A stretch of DNA of 64,000 nucleotides from Oceanipulchritudo sp049975345 (lineage in GTDB: Bacteria > Verrucomicrobiota > Verrucomicrobiia > Opitutales > Oceanipulchritudinaceae), in the NCBI GenBank assembly GCA_049975345.1, contig JBNGDP010000001.1, forward strand, positions 124,001-188,000, in the 5' to 3' direction. Of the stretch, positions 17,560 to 26,504 are shown piece after piece. Both the position numbers and the translations under genes were made by a program. Below the pieces are notes generated by a model. That model made no database searches, was not told the DNA's origin, and saw nothing but the letters and a program-made list of their open reading frames with translations. Position 1 is the stretch's first letter, and every line of letters starts with the position of its first letter.

Positions 17560-18579
17560 TCACATTGGTTTTGGCACGTATACCCAACCGGAATCATCGG
17601 TGATGTAAGTGTAGGCCCCGAGGTCGTAGACGTAGACCCATGGGTCGTTCCCTACATACACCATCCCCATCCAGGCACCGGTATCCGCAATGCCATTCTC
17701 GTCAACGGCATAGCCGTTCCAGGTTTGCGGCTGCCCACCCACAAGCCCGATCTGGACATCGTCTATAATGACTTCCACAAAGCCCTGAAAGGAAATCAGG
17801 AATGTATCAAATACATCAACCGCATCGAGGGTGTTGGTGTCCAGGTATGATAGGGAAACAGCAGGCGTCCCGGCACCCAGCTCTCCCATGGTGTGTTCGA
17901 TCAGGAGTCCTTCCGCGGTGCGTGTGATTGAGAGCTCAAAATGAAGCGGGGCCTCGGTTACCGTCAGCACCTCACTGCTGCGGCTGTCTTCCAGATTGGC
18001 CACGCTGGCATCACTCGGCTTGCCGGGCGCCCCGACCGGGCTGAATCGCAGCAGGTGGTCCCGTTCGGCTGACCACAGATCCTCCCAAAAGCCTTCCGCC
18101 TGGGAATTGTCCATCCAGGTCAGGTTCGAGTAGCCGGTCCAGTTGACGTCGTCGCCGAGATATGAGGCCTTGAGAGGGATACTGCCAGTGTCTAAATAGG
18201 CGCCGACACGCGTCGCGTATATATCCTGGTTCGGCGTGCCAAACAGGAGCGGCGGAACATAGCGGAAATTAAAGGAGACTTTCAGGGTATCCCCTTCCTC
18301 CAGAGCAACGGGCTCGGCCAGGCGGGTCGAAAAGGCATTTGCCTTGTCGGAGCCGTTCTGCGTCACCACGCGGAGCGCCTCGCCGGTGAAGACGGTGTCG
18401 TTGTCGATCACCTCAAGCTGGACAATGGCGTCCGGATTGTTGCCGCGCTGATACCAGACAAGGTTCTCAAAGAGGACACCGTCCGTGTAGACACCGCCAC
18501 CGATGCCGCCGGAGGTCTGCGCATTCAGGAACGGGGCGGCGACCAGCGCCGCGGTTGTGAGTAGCATTATTTTTTTCAT
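17560..18579 (-). CDS. Secreted protein with C-terminal Trp/Gly tag, possible lamin-G-like carbohydrate-binding fold
   Basis: This 339-aa protein has a signal peptide (KKIMLLTTAALVAAPFLNAQ). The body alternates beta strands and contains SFQGFVEVIIDDVQIGLVGG, like the end of the lamin-G-like domains found in other proteins of this locus (DEIRVGTSW). The last 55 residues (from TWNGYAVDENG to the end) match the C-terminus of the downstream 1056-aa protein: W.GY.VD, TG, W..G..YV.NDPW, L..Y.YI.DDSGW.Y.PK. It follows the TonB receptor by 26 bases, the place where PUL systems keep a surface glycan-binding protein, so a binding role is a fair inference. Confidence 0.65.
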   Translation of the reverse strand: MKKIMLLTTAALVAAPFLNAQTSGGIGGGVYTDGVLFENLVWYQRGNNPDAIVQLEVIDNDTVFTGEALRVVTQNGSDKANAFSTRLAEPVALEEGDTLKVSFNFRYVPPLLFGTPNQDIYATRVGAYLDTGSIPLKASYLGDDVNWTGYSNLTWMDNSQAEGFWEDLWSAERDHLLRFSPVGAPGKPSDASVANLEDSRSSEVLTVTEAPLHFELSITRTAEGLLIEHTMGELGAGTPAVSLSYLDTNTLDAVDVFDTFLISFQGFVEVIIDDVQIGLVGGQPQTWNGYAVDENGIADTGAWMGMVYVGNDPWVYVYDLGAYTYITDDSGWVYVPKPM

Positions 18580-18605
18580 AGTGGTTTTTGGGTTATGGTT
18601 TCAGG

Positions 18606-20963
18606 TTAGAAAGACAGCTTGAGGCCGGCCTTGATATTAAAGGGATTGCCGAGGTGCGGCCCCGGCTGGAAGTAGGTCTCGTCAAGGATGTTCTCGAGGC
18701 GCAAGCTGTATTCCGTATCGTATTTACCATGACGGGTCTTGTAGGAAAGGAGAAGATCCACCCGCACATAGCTGTCCAGCCAGATCACGTTGATGTCATT
18801 CAGCTTGGCCGGATTCCCGCGCCGCGGATCAGTGATCCCTGTCTTGTCGTTGCCGCTTCGCTCGCTCTTGTAGCTTGCTGAAAGAACCGCCTTGAGTCCT
18901 TCCAGTGGACCATCCGTGAACCGGTAGCTGCCCATGAGGGTAAATTCATTTTCGGGCACCCCGATCACCGTCCGCAGGTAATCCTCGTGCGGCAGGTCGC
19001 TGAAGTTTCCATCGTTGGAGGTGGCGTCAATATTCGCGTATCCCACCTTGAACTGCATCTGCTCGGACGGATTCCATGTCAGGTCCACCTCGAAGCCGGT
19101 ACTGGTCTGGCCGTCGATGAGGCGGTCGTAAGTGAGGGGCACTCCTTCGAGGGGGCCGGTTGAGGGGATAAAGATCGCCTTCTGGATGACGTTGTTGCGG
19201 GAAATGTCGAACCAGGCGAGGGTGCCAATCCAGCGGTTGTCGGAAGCCTGCCACTTCAATCCGACTTCATAGCCTTCCCCGAGCTGTGGCGGACGGGATC
19301 CGCCTCCCTCCGTATTGGTACGGTCCTCGTTGATCACGGTCATGCCACCGGTCTGCGGCACGAAGGATTCGGAATAATTGGCGTAGGCGGTGATTCCTTC
19401 AATGAATTCGACATTCAATCCCGCTTGCGGGGATTCATTGGTCACTTCGAAGTTGGCCGCGCCCGCACCGACTCCGATGGCCGTGTTGGTATCACGTCGG
19501 ATGCCGGTCAGGAAATGGATGCGCTCATTCCATGCGGAGGCCTGGTAGCTGATGTAATAGGATTCCAATTCCTCGTGTGTCTCAACGGTCTGCCAGGCAC
19601 CGTCGTCGGGGGGCGGCTTGTCCCGGAGACTGTAATCCCCAAACCGCGCCTCGATCGAAGAGGGCCGGGCCTCCACGAAGGGTCGTGAGTCCTCCCTGAA
19701 GAAGAACAGGTGGGGGTTGCCGATGTTGTTTGTCCTGTTCGTGAAATCATCCTCAAGGAATTCTGTACCGACGATAAAACGATGCTTTACCCGGAAGAGG
19801 TCGAAACTGACAACGGCATCCACCTGGAAATGCGTTGTGGAATTCTCCAACTCACCGAATATGCCCGGATTTCGCTGGGTGCCATCGCCCATGACCCGCA
19901 AGCGGTAGGGATAAGAGACCCTTGACTCCCGGTTTGTCGAAGCCTCGGAGGTCACCCCCCGGAGGTGCAGCCAGTCCGCCAGCTTGCCGGTGAATTCCGC
20001 CGTCCAGGCATCCGATTCCGTGATCACGTAGGAATCCGGACCCGCGCTGTTGCCCTTGAGCGAAACACGTTCGTCCGCGATGTCGGTGTAGTAGCGGTAA
20101 TCCAGTTCGCTGTCACGTGCCAATCCATAGCTTTCCTGCGGAATGTCCCGGTCTCCAAGCGGCGATCCGCTTTCCAGCCAGCGCGCATAGGCATCCGGAT
20201 TCCAGATGGGCAGGGGAGACGAAGGAGTTGCGTCTGACTTGCTGTATTCATAATCCACCCGGATCATCCAGTCATCGGCGGGCCGTATCTCGATGACAGG
20301 GGCAATGAAGCTGCGCGTTTCATCCTCGAAATCCCGGTAGCCGTGACGATTCAGATGAGCCGCGTCGAACCGGTAAAGCACTGCCTTGTTGTCCATCAAT
20401 GGACCCGTCACCTCCAGCTGCGTCTTGCGAAAGTCCCAGCTGCCATAATCCAGCTTCACGCTGCCACCAAACTCAGTCATTGGCTTCTTGGTGATGTAAT
20501 TGATGATGCCACCCGGTTCGGAGGTCCCGAATAGCGCGGAGACCGGCCCCTTCACCACTTCCACTTGAGCGATGTTGGTCGAATCCATCATGTAGTACCG
20601 GGTGAAGCCGTTGCGCTTCGGCCGCGATGCCTTCAGCCCGCGGATCGAATAACTGTCGCTGCCCACGTCACGGAAATTCCCGGACCCGTATGTGTTTACC
20701 CCGGGAGCCCAGTACAAAACGTCCTCCAGGTCCGAGGCCTTGATGTCGTCCACAAACTCCGCCGTGAAGATCTCCATGTTGAAGGGCAGGTCCTTCACCG
20801 GCGTGTTCACCCGGTACGCACTCAGCGAGTTCGTCGAGTAATACCCGCTCTGGGTCGCGCTCACTTCAAACTCACCCAGCTCGAAGATCGGGCCGTCGTC
20901 CTGCGCCGGCAACGACACGGTTAACATTGGGAAAACCAGAAAATATGCGGGGTTTCGGATCAT
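18606..20963 (-). CDS. TonB-dependent outer-membrane receptor
   Basis: This 785-aa protein has a signal peptide (IRNPAYFLVFPMLTVSLPAQ), then the Verrucomicrobiota-type N-terminus IFELGEFEVSATQSG, a plug domain (DLPFNMEIFTAEFVDDIKAS, NIAQVEVVKGPVSALFG, GGIINYITKKP) and a 22-strand barrel ending in the aromatic FNIKAGLKLSF. It imports a large ligand across the outer membrane with TonB/ExbBD energy. Being first in an operon with glycan-active genes and having operator site a 62 bases upstream, it probably takes up oligosaccharides rather than siderophores, although the plug resembles siderophore receptors. I start at ATG 20963 for the signal peptide; the longer frame adds 16 residues across the promoter. 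Confidence 0.9.
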   Translation of the reverse strand: MIRNPAYFLVFPMLTVSLPAQDDGPIFELGEFEVSATQSGYYSTNSLSAYRVNTPVKDLPFNMEIFTAEFVDDIKASDLEDVLYWAPGVNTYGSGNFRDVGSDSYSIRGLKASRPKRNGFTRYYMMDSTNIAQVEVVKGPVSALFGTSEPGGIINYITKKPMTEFGGSVKLDYGSWDFRKTQLEVTGPLMDNKAVLYRFDAAHLNRHGYRDFEDETRSFIAPVIEIRPADDWMIRVDYEYSKSDATPSSPLPIWNPDAYARWLESGSPLGDRDIPQESYGLARDSELDYRYYTDIADERVSLKGNSAGPDSYVITESDAWTAEFTGKLADWLHLRGVTSEASTNRESRVSYPYRLRVMGDGTQRNPGIFGELENSTTHFQVDAVVSFDLFRVKHRFIVGTEFLEDDFTNRTNNIGNPHLFFFREDSRPFVEARPSSIEARFGDYSLRDKPPPDDGAWQTVETHEELESYYISYQASAWNERIHFLTGIRRDTNTAIGVGAGAANFEVTNESPQAGLNVEFIEGITAYANYSESFVPQTGGMTVINEDRTNTEGGGSRPPQLGEGYEVGLKWQASDNRWIGTLAWFDISRNNVIQKAIFIPSTGPLEGVPLTYDRLIDGQTSTGFEVDLTWNPSEQMQFKVGYANIDATSNDGNFSDLPHEDYLRTVIGVPENEFTLMGSYRFTDGPLEGLKAVLSASYKSERSGNDKTGITDPRRGNPAKLNDINVIWLDSYVRVDLLLSYKTRHGKYDTEYSLRLENILDETYFQPGPHLGNPFNIKAGLKLSF

Positions 20964-21024
20964 GGGGATAAACACGAAAGACCTTAACCTAGGTGGCTTT
21001 GTTCCCCACAAAAACCGCCCCTTG

Positions 21025-21039
21025 ATGTTAGTCTCTCAT
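21025..21039 (+). promoter_or_regulatory. Operator site a (LacI-regulon palindrome)
   Basis: ATGTTAGTCTCTCAT is one of eight copies of the 15-base imperfect palindrome described in the findings. It lies 62 bases before the TonB receptor start and overlaps the stop codon of the LacI gene by four bases. Confidence 0.7.
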
Positions 21040-22085
21040 CCGGGGGTGACGGGCGGGCGTATGGTATGGCCCTCATGCCAGGCACCCTTGTGGAGCATGA
21101 GCTTGGGATTCTCGGGCAGGCCGGACTCACGGCGGTGGAGCTGGGCGACGATCATGTCGATGGCGTACTGGCCGAGGATGTCGTTACACTGGTCGATACC
21201 GGAAATCCCCTGACTGGGCAGGCAGTGCAGGGAGATCCAGGCGAGGGTTTCCGGAATAGGGAGGCCGCCTTGGATCAGATGCTGCATGAGGCTCGGGGAA
21301 TGACTGGTGATCAGGGCGTCGACCCGGAGCGTCTTGAGGCGATCAAGAATTTCGTCCCATCCCATGCTGCCAATGTGCATGAAGTCGAGTCCCTCCCTCA
21401 GTCCGAGGGGGTGGTTGGCAAGAAAGCCGGCTCCGTAGGCGTGGTGGGCGGTGGCGTCGAGCTCGCCCGGAATGAACAGGAAGGGACGCTTGTAACCGCG
21501 CCCCTTTAATTGCTCCATGGCCTGTTCCATCCCGAACAGGTGATGATGGCCGACCCGGTGGAATTCCAGGTTGGAATGGGTGTTGCCGAAGGCCACCCAG
21601 GCAAATTGGTCCCAGTCCATCTTCAACTTGGACAGCACCAGTTCCTTTTTCTGCAGCAGGGGAAACAGGATCACGCCCCGGATGCCTCTTGAGGCAATCG
21701 CCTCCCCCACTCGCCGCGCCTTCAATTCATAGGCGTCGAAATAAAACGATTCCACCTTGTAGCCCATCGCGTCGGCCCGGCTCAGCGCCCCTTCGTAAAT
21801 GCAGTTCAAAAAGGGGTTTTTCTTGATGCTCTTCGGTTCCGTGAACCACAGCAGCGCGATGTTTTCATGGTAACGATCACGATGGCCACTGCGCATCAAC
21901 GACATCATCCGCGAGATCTCCGGGTTGTACCGGTAGCCCAACTCGTCTGCCTTCGCGAAGATCTTCTTCGCCGTCGCCTCCTTCACCTTCCCCGTCCCAC
22001 GAATCGCGCGCGAGACGGTCATCAGCGAATACCCCGTCGCATCCGCGATGTCCTGCAACGATGGTGCACGCTCGCCCATATACAT
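21036..22085 (-). CDS. LacI-family transcriptional regulator of the polysaccharide locus
   Basis: This 349-aa protein has an N-terminal helix-turn-helix and hinge (SLQDIADATGYSLMTVSRAI, about residues 9-28, then VKEATAKKIFAKADELGYRYN) and a periplasmic-binding-protein-like sugar-sensing domain after residue 75. The middle matches the Verrucomicrobiota LacI type with ENIALLWF and GVILFPLL. It lies between two divergent arms of the locus. Operator b1 is 7 bases before its start codon, suggesting autoregulation, and b2, a and five more copies precede the other units. Whether it represses or activates cannot be read from sequence, but LacI members usually repress until an oligosaccharide binds. 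Confidence 0.92.
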   Translation of the reverse strand: MYMGERAPSLQDIADATGYSLMTVSRAIRGTGKVKEATAKKIFAKADELGYRYNPEISRMMSLMRSGHRDRYHENIALLWFTEPKSIKKNPFLNCIYEGALSRADAMGYKVESFYFDAYELKARRVGEAIASRGIRGVILFPLLQKKELVLSKLKMDWDQFAWVAFGNTHSNLEFHRVGHHHLFGMEQAMEQLKGRGYKRPFLFIPGELDATAHHAYGAGFLANHPLGLREGLDFMHIGSMGWDEILDRLKTLRVDALITSHSPSLMQHLIQGGLPIPETLAWISLHCLPSQGISGIDQCNDILGQYAIDMIVAQLHRRESGLPENPKLMLHKGAWHEGHTIRPPVTPG

Positions 22086-22091
22086 CCCTTA

Positions 22092-22106
22092 AAGTTAACC
22101 TAACAC
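22092..22106 (-). promoter_or_regulatory. Operator site b1 (LacI-regulon palindrome)
   Basis: On the minus strand it reads GTGTTAGGTTAACTT. It ends 7 bases upstream of the regulator ATG, so bound protein would block its own transcription or translation start region. It lies 35 bases centre-to-centre from site b2. Confidence 0.65.
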
Positions 22107-22126
22107 CGGGTGTCGGTCAATCTCCG

Positions 22127-22141
22127 ATGTTAGACTCACAT
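22127..22141 (+). promoter_or_regulatory. Operator site b2 (LacI-regulon palindrome)
   Basis: ATGTTAGACTCACAT, with ATGT...ACAT outer symmetry, lies 41 bases before the sulfatase start at 22183, in the divergent promoter region shared with the LacI gene. Confidence 0.7.
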
Positions 22142-22182
22142 GACCAAGGGAAGGTCCGCCGCCGCCGAACGTGCTACGAAAG

Positions 22183-23559
22183 ATGAGGATGCAGAACGTG
22201 GTATGCTTCGTAACTGACGACCATGCGGCTTGGGCACTCGCCCATGCTGGCAGCGCGGAATTGCAGACGCCCAACCTGGACCGTCTGGCGGCGCGCGGGG
22301 TCCGCTTCACAAATGCGGTGACGCCCTGCCCGGTCTGTTCCCCGGCGCGGGCCTGCCTGATGACCGGACGGATGCCATCCGAGCACGGGATTCACGACTG
22401 GCTGCAGGAATACGATCCGGAGATCGGCGACCGCGACTGGCTGGCCGGGATCGAGACGCTGCCGGAATGGTATCAGCAGCGCGGCTACCACACCGGCCTG
22501 TCCGGCAAGTGGCACCTTGGCTTTCACGAAGGAGCCCCACCCGGCTTCGACTGGGCCTTCGGCATGGACCGGAAGATCAACTCCCACAACGGTCCAATTG
22601 ATTATTTCCTGAACGGGGAGAAACTCAACCTGGAGGGCAATCGCTCCCGCCACATCACCGGTCACGCGCTGCGTTTCCTTGAGGAGTGGCCGGGGGACAG
22701 GCCATTTTTCCTCAACATCGGTTACTTCGCCACCCATTCCCCATATATTGAGAACAAACACGATCCGGAGGTGGTGAACCTCTACCGTGATGCCACCTTC
22801 CCGGACCTGCCGCGGCTGGCACCTCACCCCTGGCGCAAGCCGGAGAACGGGATACCGGGCGACAGCTTCGACGAGGAGGAAGCCCGCAAGCGCTGGCGCG
22901 GCTACTATGCCGCGGTCACCGAGATCGACCGCGAGGTCGGGCGCGTACTGGAATACCTTGAACAAACCGGGCTGCTGAAGGACACCCTGGTCATCTACAC
23001 TGCCGACCACGGGCTCTGCCTTGGCCATCACGGCGTCTGGGGCAAGGGCAACGGCACGCGACCGCTCAACTTCTACGAGGAAAGCCTGCGCGTCCCGCTC
23101 ATCATTGCCGGGCCCGGTATGGAAGCGGGTAAGTCTGTGGACACACCCGTTTCGCACCTGGATACACACCGCTTTTTAACTACAAATTGCGCGAATCACA
23201 CGAATGATTCTTTAATTTCGGAAGAAATCCTGAATTCGCGGGATTCGCGAGATTCGTTGTTAAGCTCCACCACCTTCCACGAGTACGGCGACTCGCGCGC
23301 CATCCGCACCCCCCAGTACAAGCTCATCCGTCGCTATCACCACGGGCCGGATGAGTTGTATGACCTGACGAAGGATCCGCACGAAAGGAAGAATGTCATC
23401 GAGGATCCCACATACTCTCAGGTTGTTGCCGAAATGGACGCCGAGCTGGACGTCTTCTTTGAATCCCACTCCCGCGATTCCTGTGACGGCCGCCGCGTCG
23501 CCGCTCTCCCCCGCCACAATGATCACGAGGCTTGGCGCGACGGGTTGCGGGACCGCTGA
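22183..23559 (+). CDS. Sulfatase (type I), cytoplasmic, carrying an internal hairpin repeat
   Basis: This 458-aa sulfatase starts MRMQNVVCFVTDDHAAWALA with no signal peptide. Catalytic Cys52 is in CSPAR; other active-site parts are LSGKWHLGFH, YFATHSPYI and YTADHGLCLGHHG. After PVSHLDTH (residue 330) the usual segment of the fold (normally a stretch like DLLPTLLDLAG plus a loop) is replaced by about 30 residues encoded by hairpin repeat E4, and the normal sequence resumes at FHEYGDSRAIRTPQYKLI. The frame stays open to the end, so it may still be made. GTG 22171 and ATG 22189 are alternative starts. Site b2 precedes it. Confidence 0.85.
   Translation: MRMQNVVCFVTDDHAAWALAHAGSAELQTPNLDRLAARGVRFTNAVTPCPVCSPARACLMTGRMPSEHGIHDWLQEYDPEIGDRDWLAGIETLPEWYQQRGYHTGLSGKWHLGFHEGAPPGFDWAFGMDRKINSHNGPIDYFLNGEKLNLEGNRSRHITGHALRFLEEWPGDRPFFLNIGYFATHSPYIENKHDPEVVNLYRDATFPDLPRLAPHPWRKPENGIPGDSFDEEEARKRWRGYYAAVTEIDREVGRVLEYLEQTGLLKDTLVIYTADHGLCLGHHGVWGKGNGTRPLNFYEESLRVPLIIAGPGMEAGKSVDTPVSHLDTHRFLTTNCANHTNDSLISEEILNSRDSRDSLLSSTTFHEYGDSRAIRTPQYKLIRRYHHGPDELYDLTKDPHERKNVIEDPTYSQVVAEMDAELDVFFESHSRDSCDGRRVAALPRHNDHEAWRDGLRDR
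23176..23263. repeat. Hairpin repeat E4 (CGCGAAT-type) inside the sulfatase reading frame
   Basis: Imperfect inverted repeat: outer arms TTAAC/GTTAA and inner units CGCGAATC and CGAAT on the left mirrored by ATTCG, GATTCGCG on the right, with an AT-rich centre. It resembles E1-E3 in build but not in arm sequence. It lies at residues 332-361 of the sulfatase. Confidence 0.75.
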
Positions 23560-23569
23560 CACATCCCAA

Positions 23570-23584
23570 ATGTTAGGTTCCCAT
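23570..23584 (+). promoter_or_regulatory. Operator site c (LacI-regulon palindrome)
   Basis: ATGTTAGGTTCCCAT lies 10 bases after the sulfatase stop and 90 bases before the 581-aa secreted protein start. Confidence 0.65.
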
Positions 23585-23674
23585 TGCGCCGGTTTTGTTC
23601 ATCGCCGCAGGAATCGTGAAGATGCATGGCTCAAAGACTATTACCTTTCAACCTCAACCCAAATCATAAACCTA

Positions 23675-25420
23675 ATGAAATCGCATCTACTCCTCATTCT
23701 CGGCTTTATAATTGCCACTCCCTTCACCCATGCCGTGATCCTCGACATTGACGGCGGTGATCCCACCGATGGCATTCCGGGGGAATTCCCCGAATACGTC
23801 CTGAGCGACAACACTTCGGTCATTCCGGATGCCTCCCAGACGGATGGCACCGTCACCCTGACTCTCCGCGACGAATCCGTGCTCAAGTGGAACAACGCGG
23901 GCTATCCCCTTTTCCAGGGGGAGCAGGCGGAAATCAATTTTCAGCCGGGCTATGATGGCGTGGATCCCTTAATCGGAACCTCCTCAAATCCGCTGGAGGC
24001 GGTTACGAAGGGCACCTACTACACGGTACTTGTGGAGTCGACGGTCCCCATCGACATCAACAACCTCACCCTTGGTTTCTACCGGCATGACACCGGTTCG
24101 CCGCGGCGGTTTTTCATCCTGGACGACGCCAATGGGGACGGGGATGAGTTTTACACGGATGTGATCGCCGACACCGGAGGCGACCCGCTGGTCGACCAGG
24201 CAGACACCTCACCGAAGGTTCTCTCGGTAAATCCGGAGACCTCCAACATCACCAGCAAGGCCTACCACTTCTACATTTCAAATACGCCGAATGGTGCCGG
24301 AAACATCCATTTCAATTACGCAGCGATCGACTACGAGGTCGCTTCGGCCCCGGTTGCCAGCCCGATCGTCTACGAGGGATTTGGATCGTATGCGATCGAT
24401 GACCCCGTTGAAACCCAGGCCACCCCGCACGGCGGCACGGGTTGGGCCGGGGACTGGTATCCCGCAAACCCGAATGTCACTGATGACGATTACTGGTATG
24501 CCGGCGCCAGCAGCCTCAGCAATGGAGCCTATTCCGGCACCGGCCTGCCCTCCGCCTTCGGACACACCTACTACTCCGTTGGTGCACAGGTCATCAACGC
24601 CCACAACGTCATCCGTCGCCTCATGAACACCTCCTTTAACGGCAACACCGGGGGGACGTTCTACTTCTCCTTTCTGGTCCGGGGAACGGTGTTCGATGCA
24701 AACGTTTTCCGTTTTTCCATTGAAAGCGCGGAGAATGCTGGACGACGCATCTATCTGGAAAGCCTTGGTACGGAGCTTCAGTACCGCGTCGCCGGCTCGC
24801 CAGGCGGTGGCTCCGGAAATCCGCAGCTGACCGCGACAACGACTTCCTCGCCCTTTACTTCGGCGGGCACCTACTTCATTGTCGGAAAGGTCGAATTGAC
24901 CTCCGGGGCCGGAAATGACGGACCCAATGATCCGTCCACGACCGGCGACGGCCTCGATAACTTCTATGCCCAAGTCTACACCGACACCGACACAGTCAGC
25001 CTGGAACCGACCACATGGACCCTCCAGGCCCTCGGCTCCTCGTTGGATAACGTCAACGAATTTGACACCATCTCCCTTATTTCTTCCAACGTCGACCAGT
25101 ACGCCTTCGACGAAATCCGCGTCGGCTTGACCTGGCAGGACGTTACCGGCATTGCCCCCTCCGCGCCGGTGATCATCCCGGTCGGGGTGGACATCGCCAT
25201 CGCCGGTGCCGATGTGCAGGTCTCCTTCGAGTCTCTCTCCAGCCAAAGCTACACGCTGGAATACTCGACCGACGACATGGCCACCTTCAACCCTGTGCCC
25301 GACCAGTCCCCGGTCGCGCCCGTGACCGGCAATGACGGCACCCTCACGATCACCGACCCGGGCGGCACACCGGCTGCTGGCGGGAAGATCTTCTACCGCG
25401 TCAGCACCACGACGCCCTGA
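23675..25420 (+). CDS. Secreted multi-domain protein with lamin-G-like domain
   Basis: This 581-aa protein starts at ATG 23675 with a signal peptide (KSHLLLILGFIIATPFTHA). Residues about 20-225 form a beta-rich domain with FYRHDTGSPRRFFILDDANG. Residues about 228-490 are a lamin-G-like domain (YEGFGSYAIDDPVETQ, DDDYWYAGASSLSNGAYSG, SVGAQVINAHNV, YAFDEIRVGLTWQDV) that is closely similar to the whole next gene. The C-terminus (VSFESLSSQSYTLEYSTDDM to the end) is the fibronectin-like end module common in Verrucomicrobiota secreted proteins. There is no PEP-CTERM motif. A role in binding the target glycan outside the cell is inferred. No family function is known. Confidence 0.72.
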   Translation: MKSHLLLILGFIIATPFTHAVILDIDGGDPTDGIPGEFPEYVLSDNTSVIPDASQTDGTVTLTLRDESVLKWNNAGYPLFQGEQAEINFQPGYDGVDPLIGTSSNPLEAVTKGTYYTVLVESTVPIDINNLTLGFYRHDTGSPRRFFILDDANGDGDEFYTDVIADTGGDPLVDQADTSPKVLSVNPETSNITSKAYHFYISNTPNGAGNIHFNYAAIDYEVASAPVASPIVYEGFGSYAIDDPVETQATPHGGTGWAGDWYPANPNVTDDDYWYAGASSLSNGAYSGTGLPSAFGHTYYSVGAQVINAHNVIRRLMNTSFNGNTGGTFYFSFLVRGTVFDANVFRFSIESAENAGRRIYLESLGTELQYRVAGSPGGGSGNPQLTATTTSSPFTSAGTYFIVGKVELTSGAGNDGPNDPSTTGDGLDNFYAQVYTDTDTVSLEPTTWTLQALGSSLDNVNEFDTISLISSNVDQYAFDEIRVGLTWQDVTGIAPSAPVIIPVGVDIAIAGADVQVSFESLSSQSYTLEYSTDDMATFNPVPDQSPVAPVTGNDGTLTITDPGGTPAAGGKIFYRVSTTTP

Positions 25421-25433
25421 GTATGGCCCAGCC

Positions 25434-25448
25434 GTGTTAGAATATCAT
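25434..25448 (+). promoter_or_regulatory. Operator site d (LacI-regulon palindrome)
   Basis: GTGTTAGAATATCAT lies 13 bases after the preceding stop codon and 83 bases before the PEP-CTERM gene start. Confidence 0.65.
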
Positions 25449-25531
25449 AAGGCCGGGGTTAACAGCCCGACCTCCAACCGGTCAACTGACATCTCCAGAA
25501 CCGTTCAAGAACCCAAACCATAAGAAATATC

Positions 25532-26473
25532 ATGATGAAGAAAATCCTACTCCCTCTCGGCGCGCTTGCCCTGGCAGGCACCGCCCAGGCCGCGCTGGTT
25601 GCCTACGAAGGCTTCGGCGGCTACACCGTTGACACTCCAATTGAAACCCAGACCGGGGGCGGCTCCGGATGGTCCAACGATTGGTACCCGGCAAACGCGA
25701 ATACCACCGATGACGATTACTGGTATGCCGGATCCAGCAATCTCAGCAACGGGGCTTACTCCGGGACCGGCCTTTCCTCCTCCGCCGGGAGCACCTACTA
25801 TTCCGTCGGTGCGCAGGTCATCAACGGCCACAACGTGGTCACCCGCAACATGACAACGGCCTTCGATGGCAACACTGGTGGCACGGTCTATATTTCCTAC
25901 CTGGTCAATGGAACGGCATGGGATACCAATGTGGCCCGTCTTTCCCTTTCGATGGACCAGACCGGCCGGTTCCTTGAGATCGACAATGGCGGAACCAATG
26001 GAAGAAACCTGCAGATTGAGATGAGAGGCTCGCCCGGCGCTGCCGGTGGCGTACCACCGGTCGTGGCCACCTCGGCCTCTGAAGTCTTCAATGCCTCAGG
26101 CGGAACTTACTTTATCGTCGCCAAAATCAACCTGACTTCCGGAGTCGACTCGCCCCTTGGAAGTGGTCCCTTCCCATACAACACCTTCAATGGCGAGGAC
26201 ACCATCCAAGTGAAGGTTTACGGTGACTTGGACACAGTTGGACTCGAACCCACAACCTGGGATGTTGAAGGGATCCAATACTGGGATTCAGTCAACCAGT
26301 TCAACGCGATTGAGTTGATTTCCTCCAACGTCGACCAGTACGCCTTCGACGAAATCCGTGTCGGCACATCTTGGGCGGACGTCACGGCTGTCCCCGAGCC
26401 CTCCACCTATGCGCTGCTGTTCGGCTTCCTTGCCCTTGGATTCACCATGTGGCGCCGCAAGCGCAATCAATAA
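25532..26473 (+). CDS. PEP-CTERM secreted protein with lamin-G-like domain
   Basis: This 313-aa protein has a signal peptide (MKKILLPLGALALAGTAQAA), a single lamin-G-like domain (YEGFGGYTVDTPIETQ, DDDYWYAGSSNLSNGAYSG, YAFDEIRVGTSWADV) and a textbook PEP-CTERM tail: VPEPSTYALLFGFLALGFTM then WRRKRNQ. The tail is recognised by exosortase, which cuts it and links the protein to the cell surface or exopolysaccharide. It is a paralogue of residues 228-490 of the preceding protein, so the two arose by duplication. Site d lies upstream and a Rho-independent terminator follows. Confidence 0.85.
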   Translation: MMKKILLPLGALALAGTAQAALVAYEGFGGYTVDTPIETQTGGGSGWSNDWYPANANTTDDDYWYAGSSNLSNGAYSGTGLSSSAGSTYYSVGAQVINGHNVVTRNMTTAFDGNTGGTVYISYLVNGTAWDTNVARLSLSMDQTGRFLEIDNGGTNGRNLQIEMRGSPGAAGGVPPVVATSASEVFNASGGTYFIVAKINLTSGVDSPLGSGPFPYNTFNGEDTIQVKVYGDLDTVGLEPTTWDVEGIQYWDSVNQFNAIELISSNVDQYAFDEIRVGTSWADVTAVPEPSTYALLFGFLALGFTMWRRKRNQ

Positions 26474-26504
26474 GCCTTTTAGGGGTTAACAAGGGTAAAT
26501 TCAA

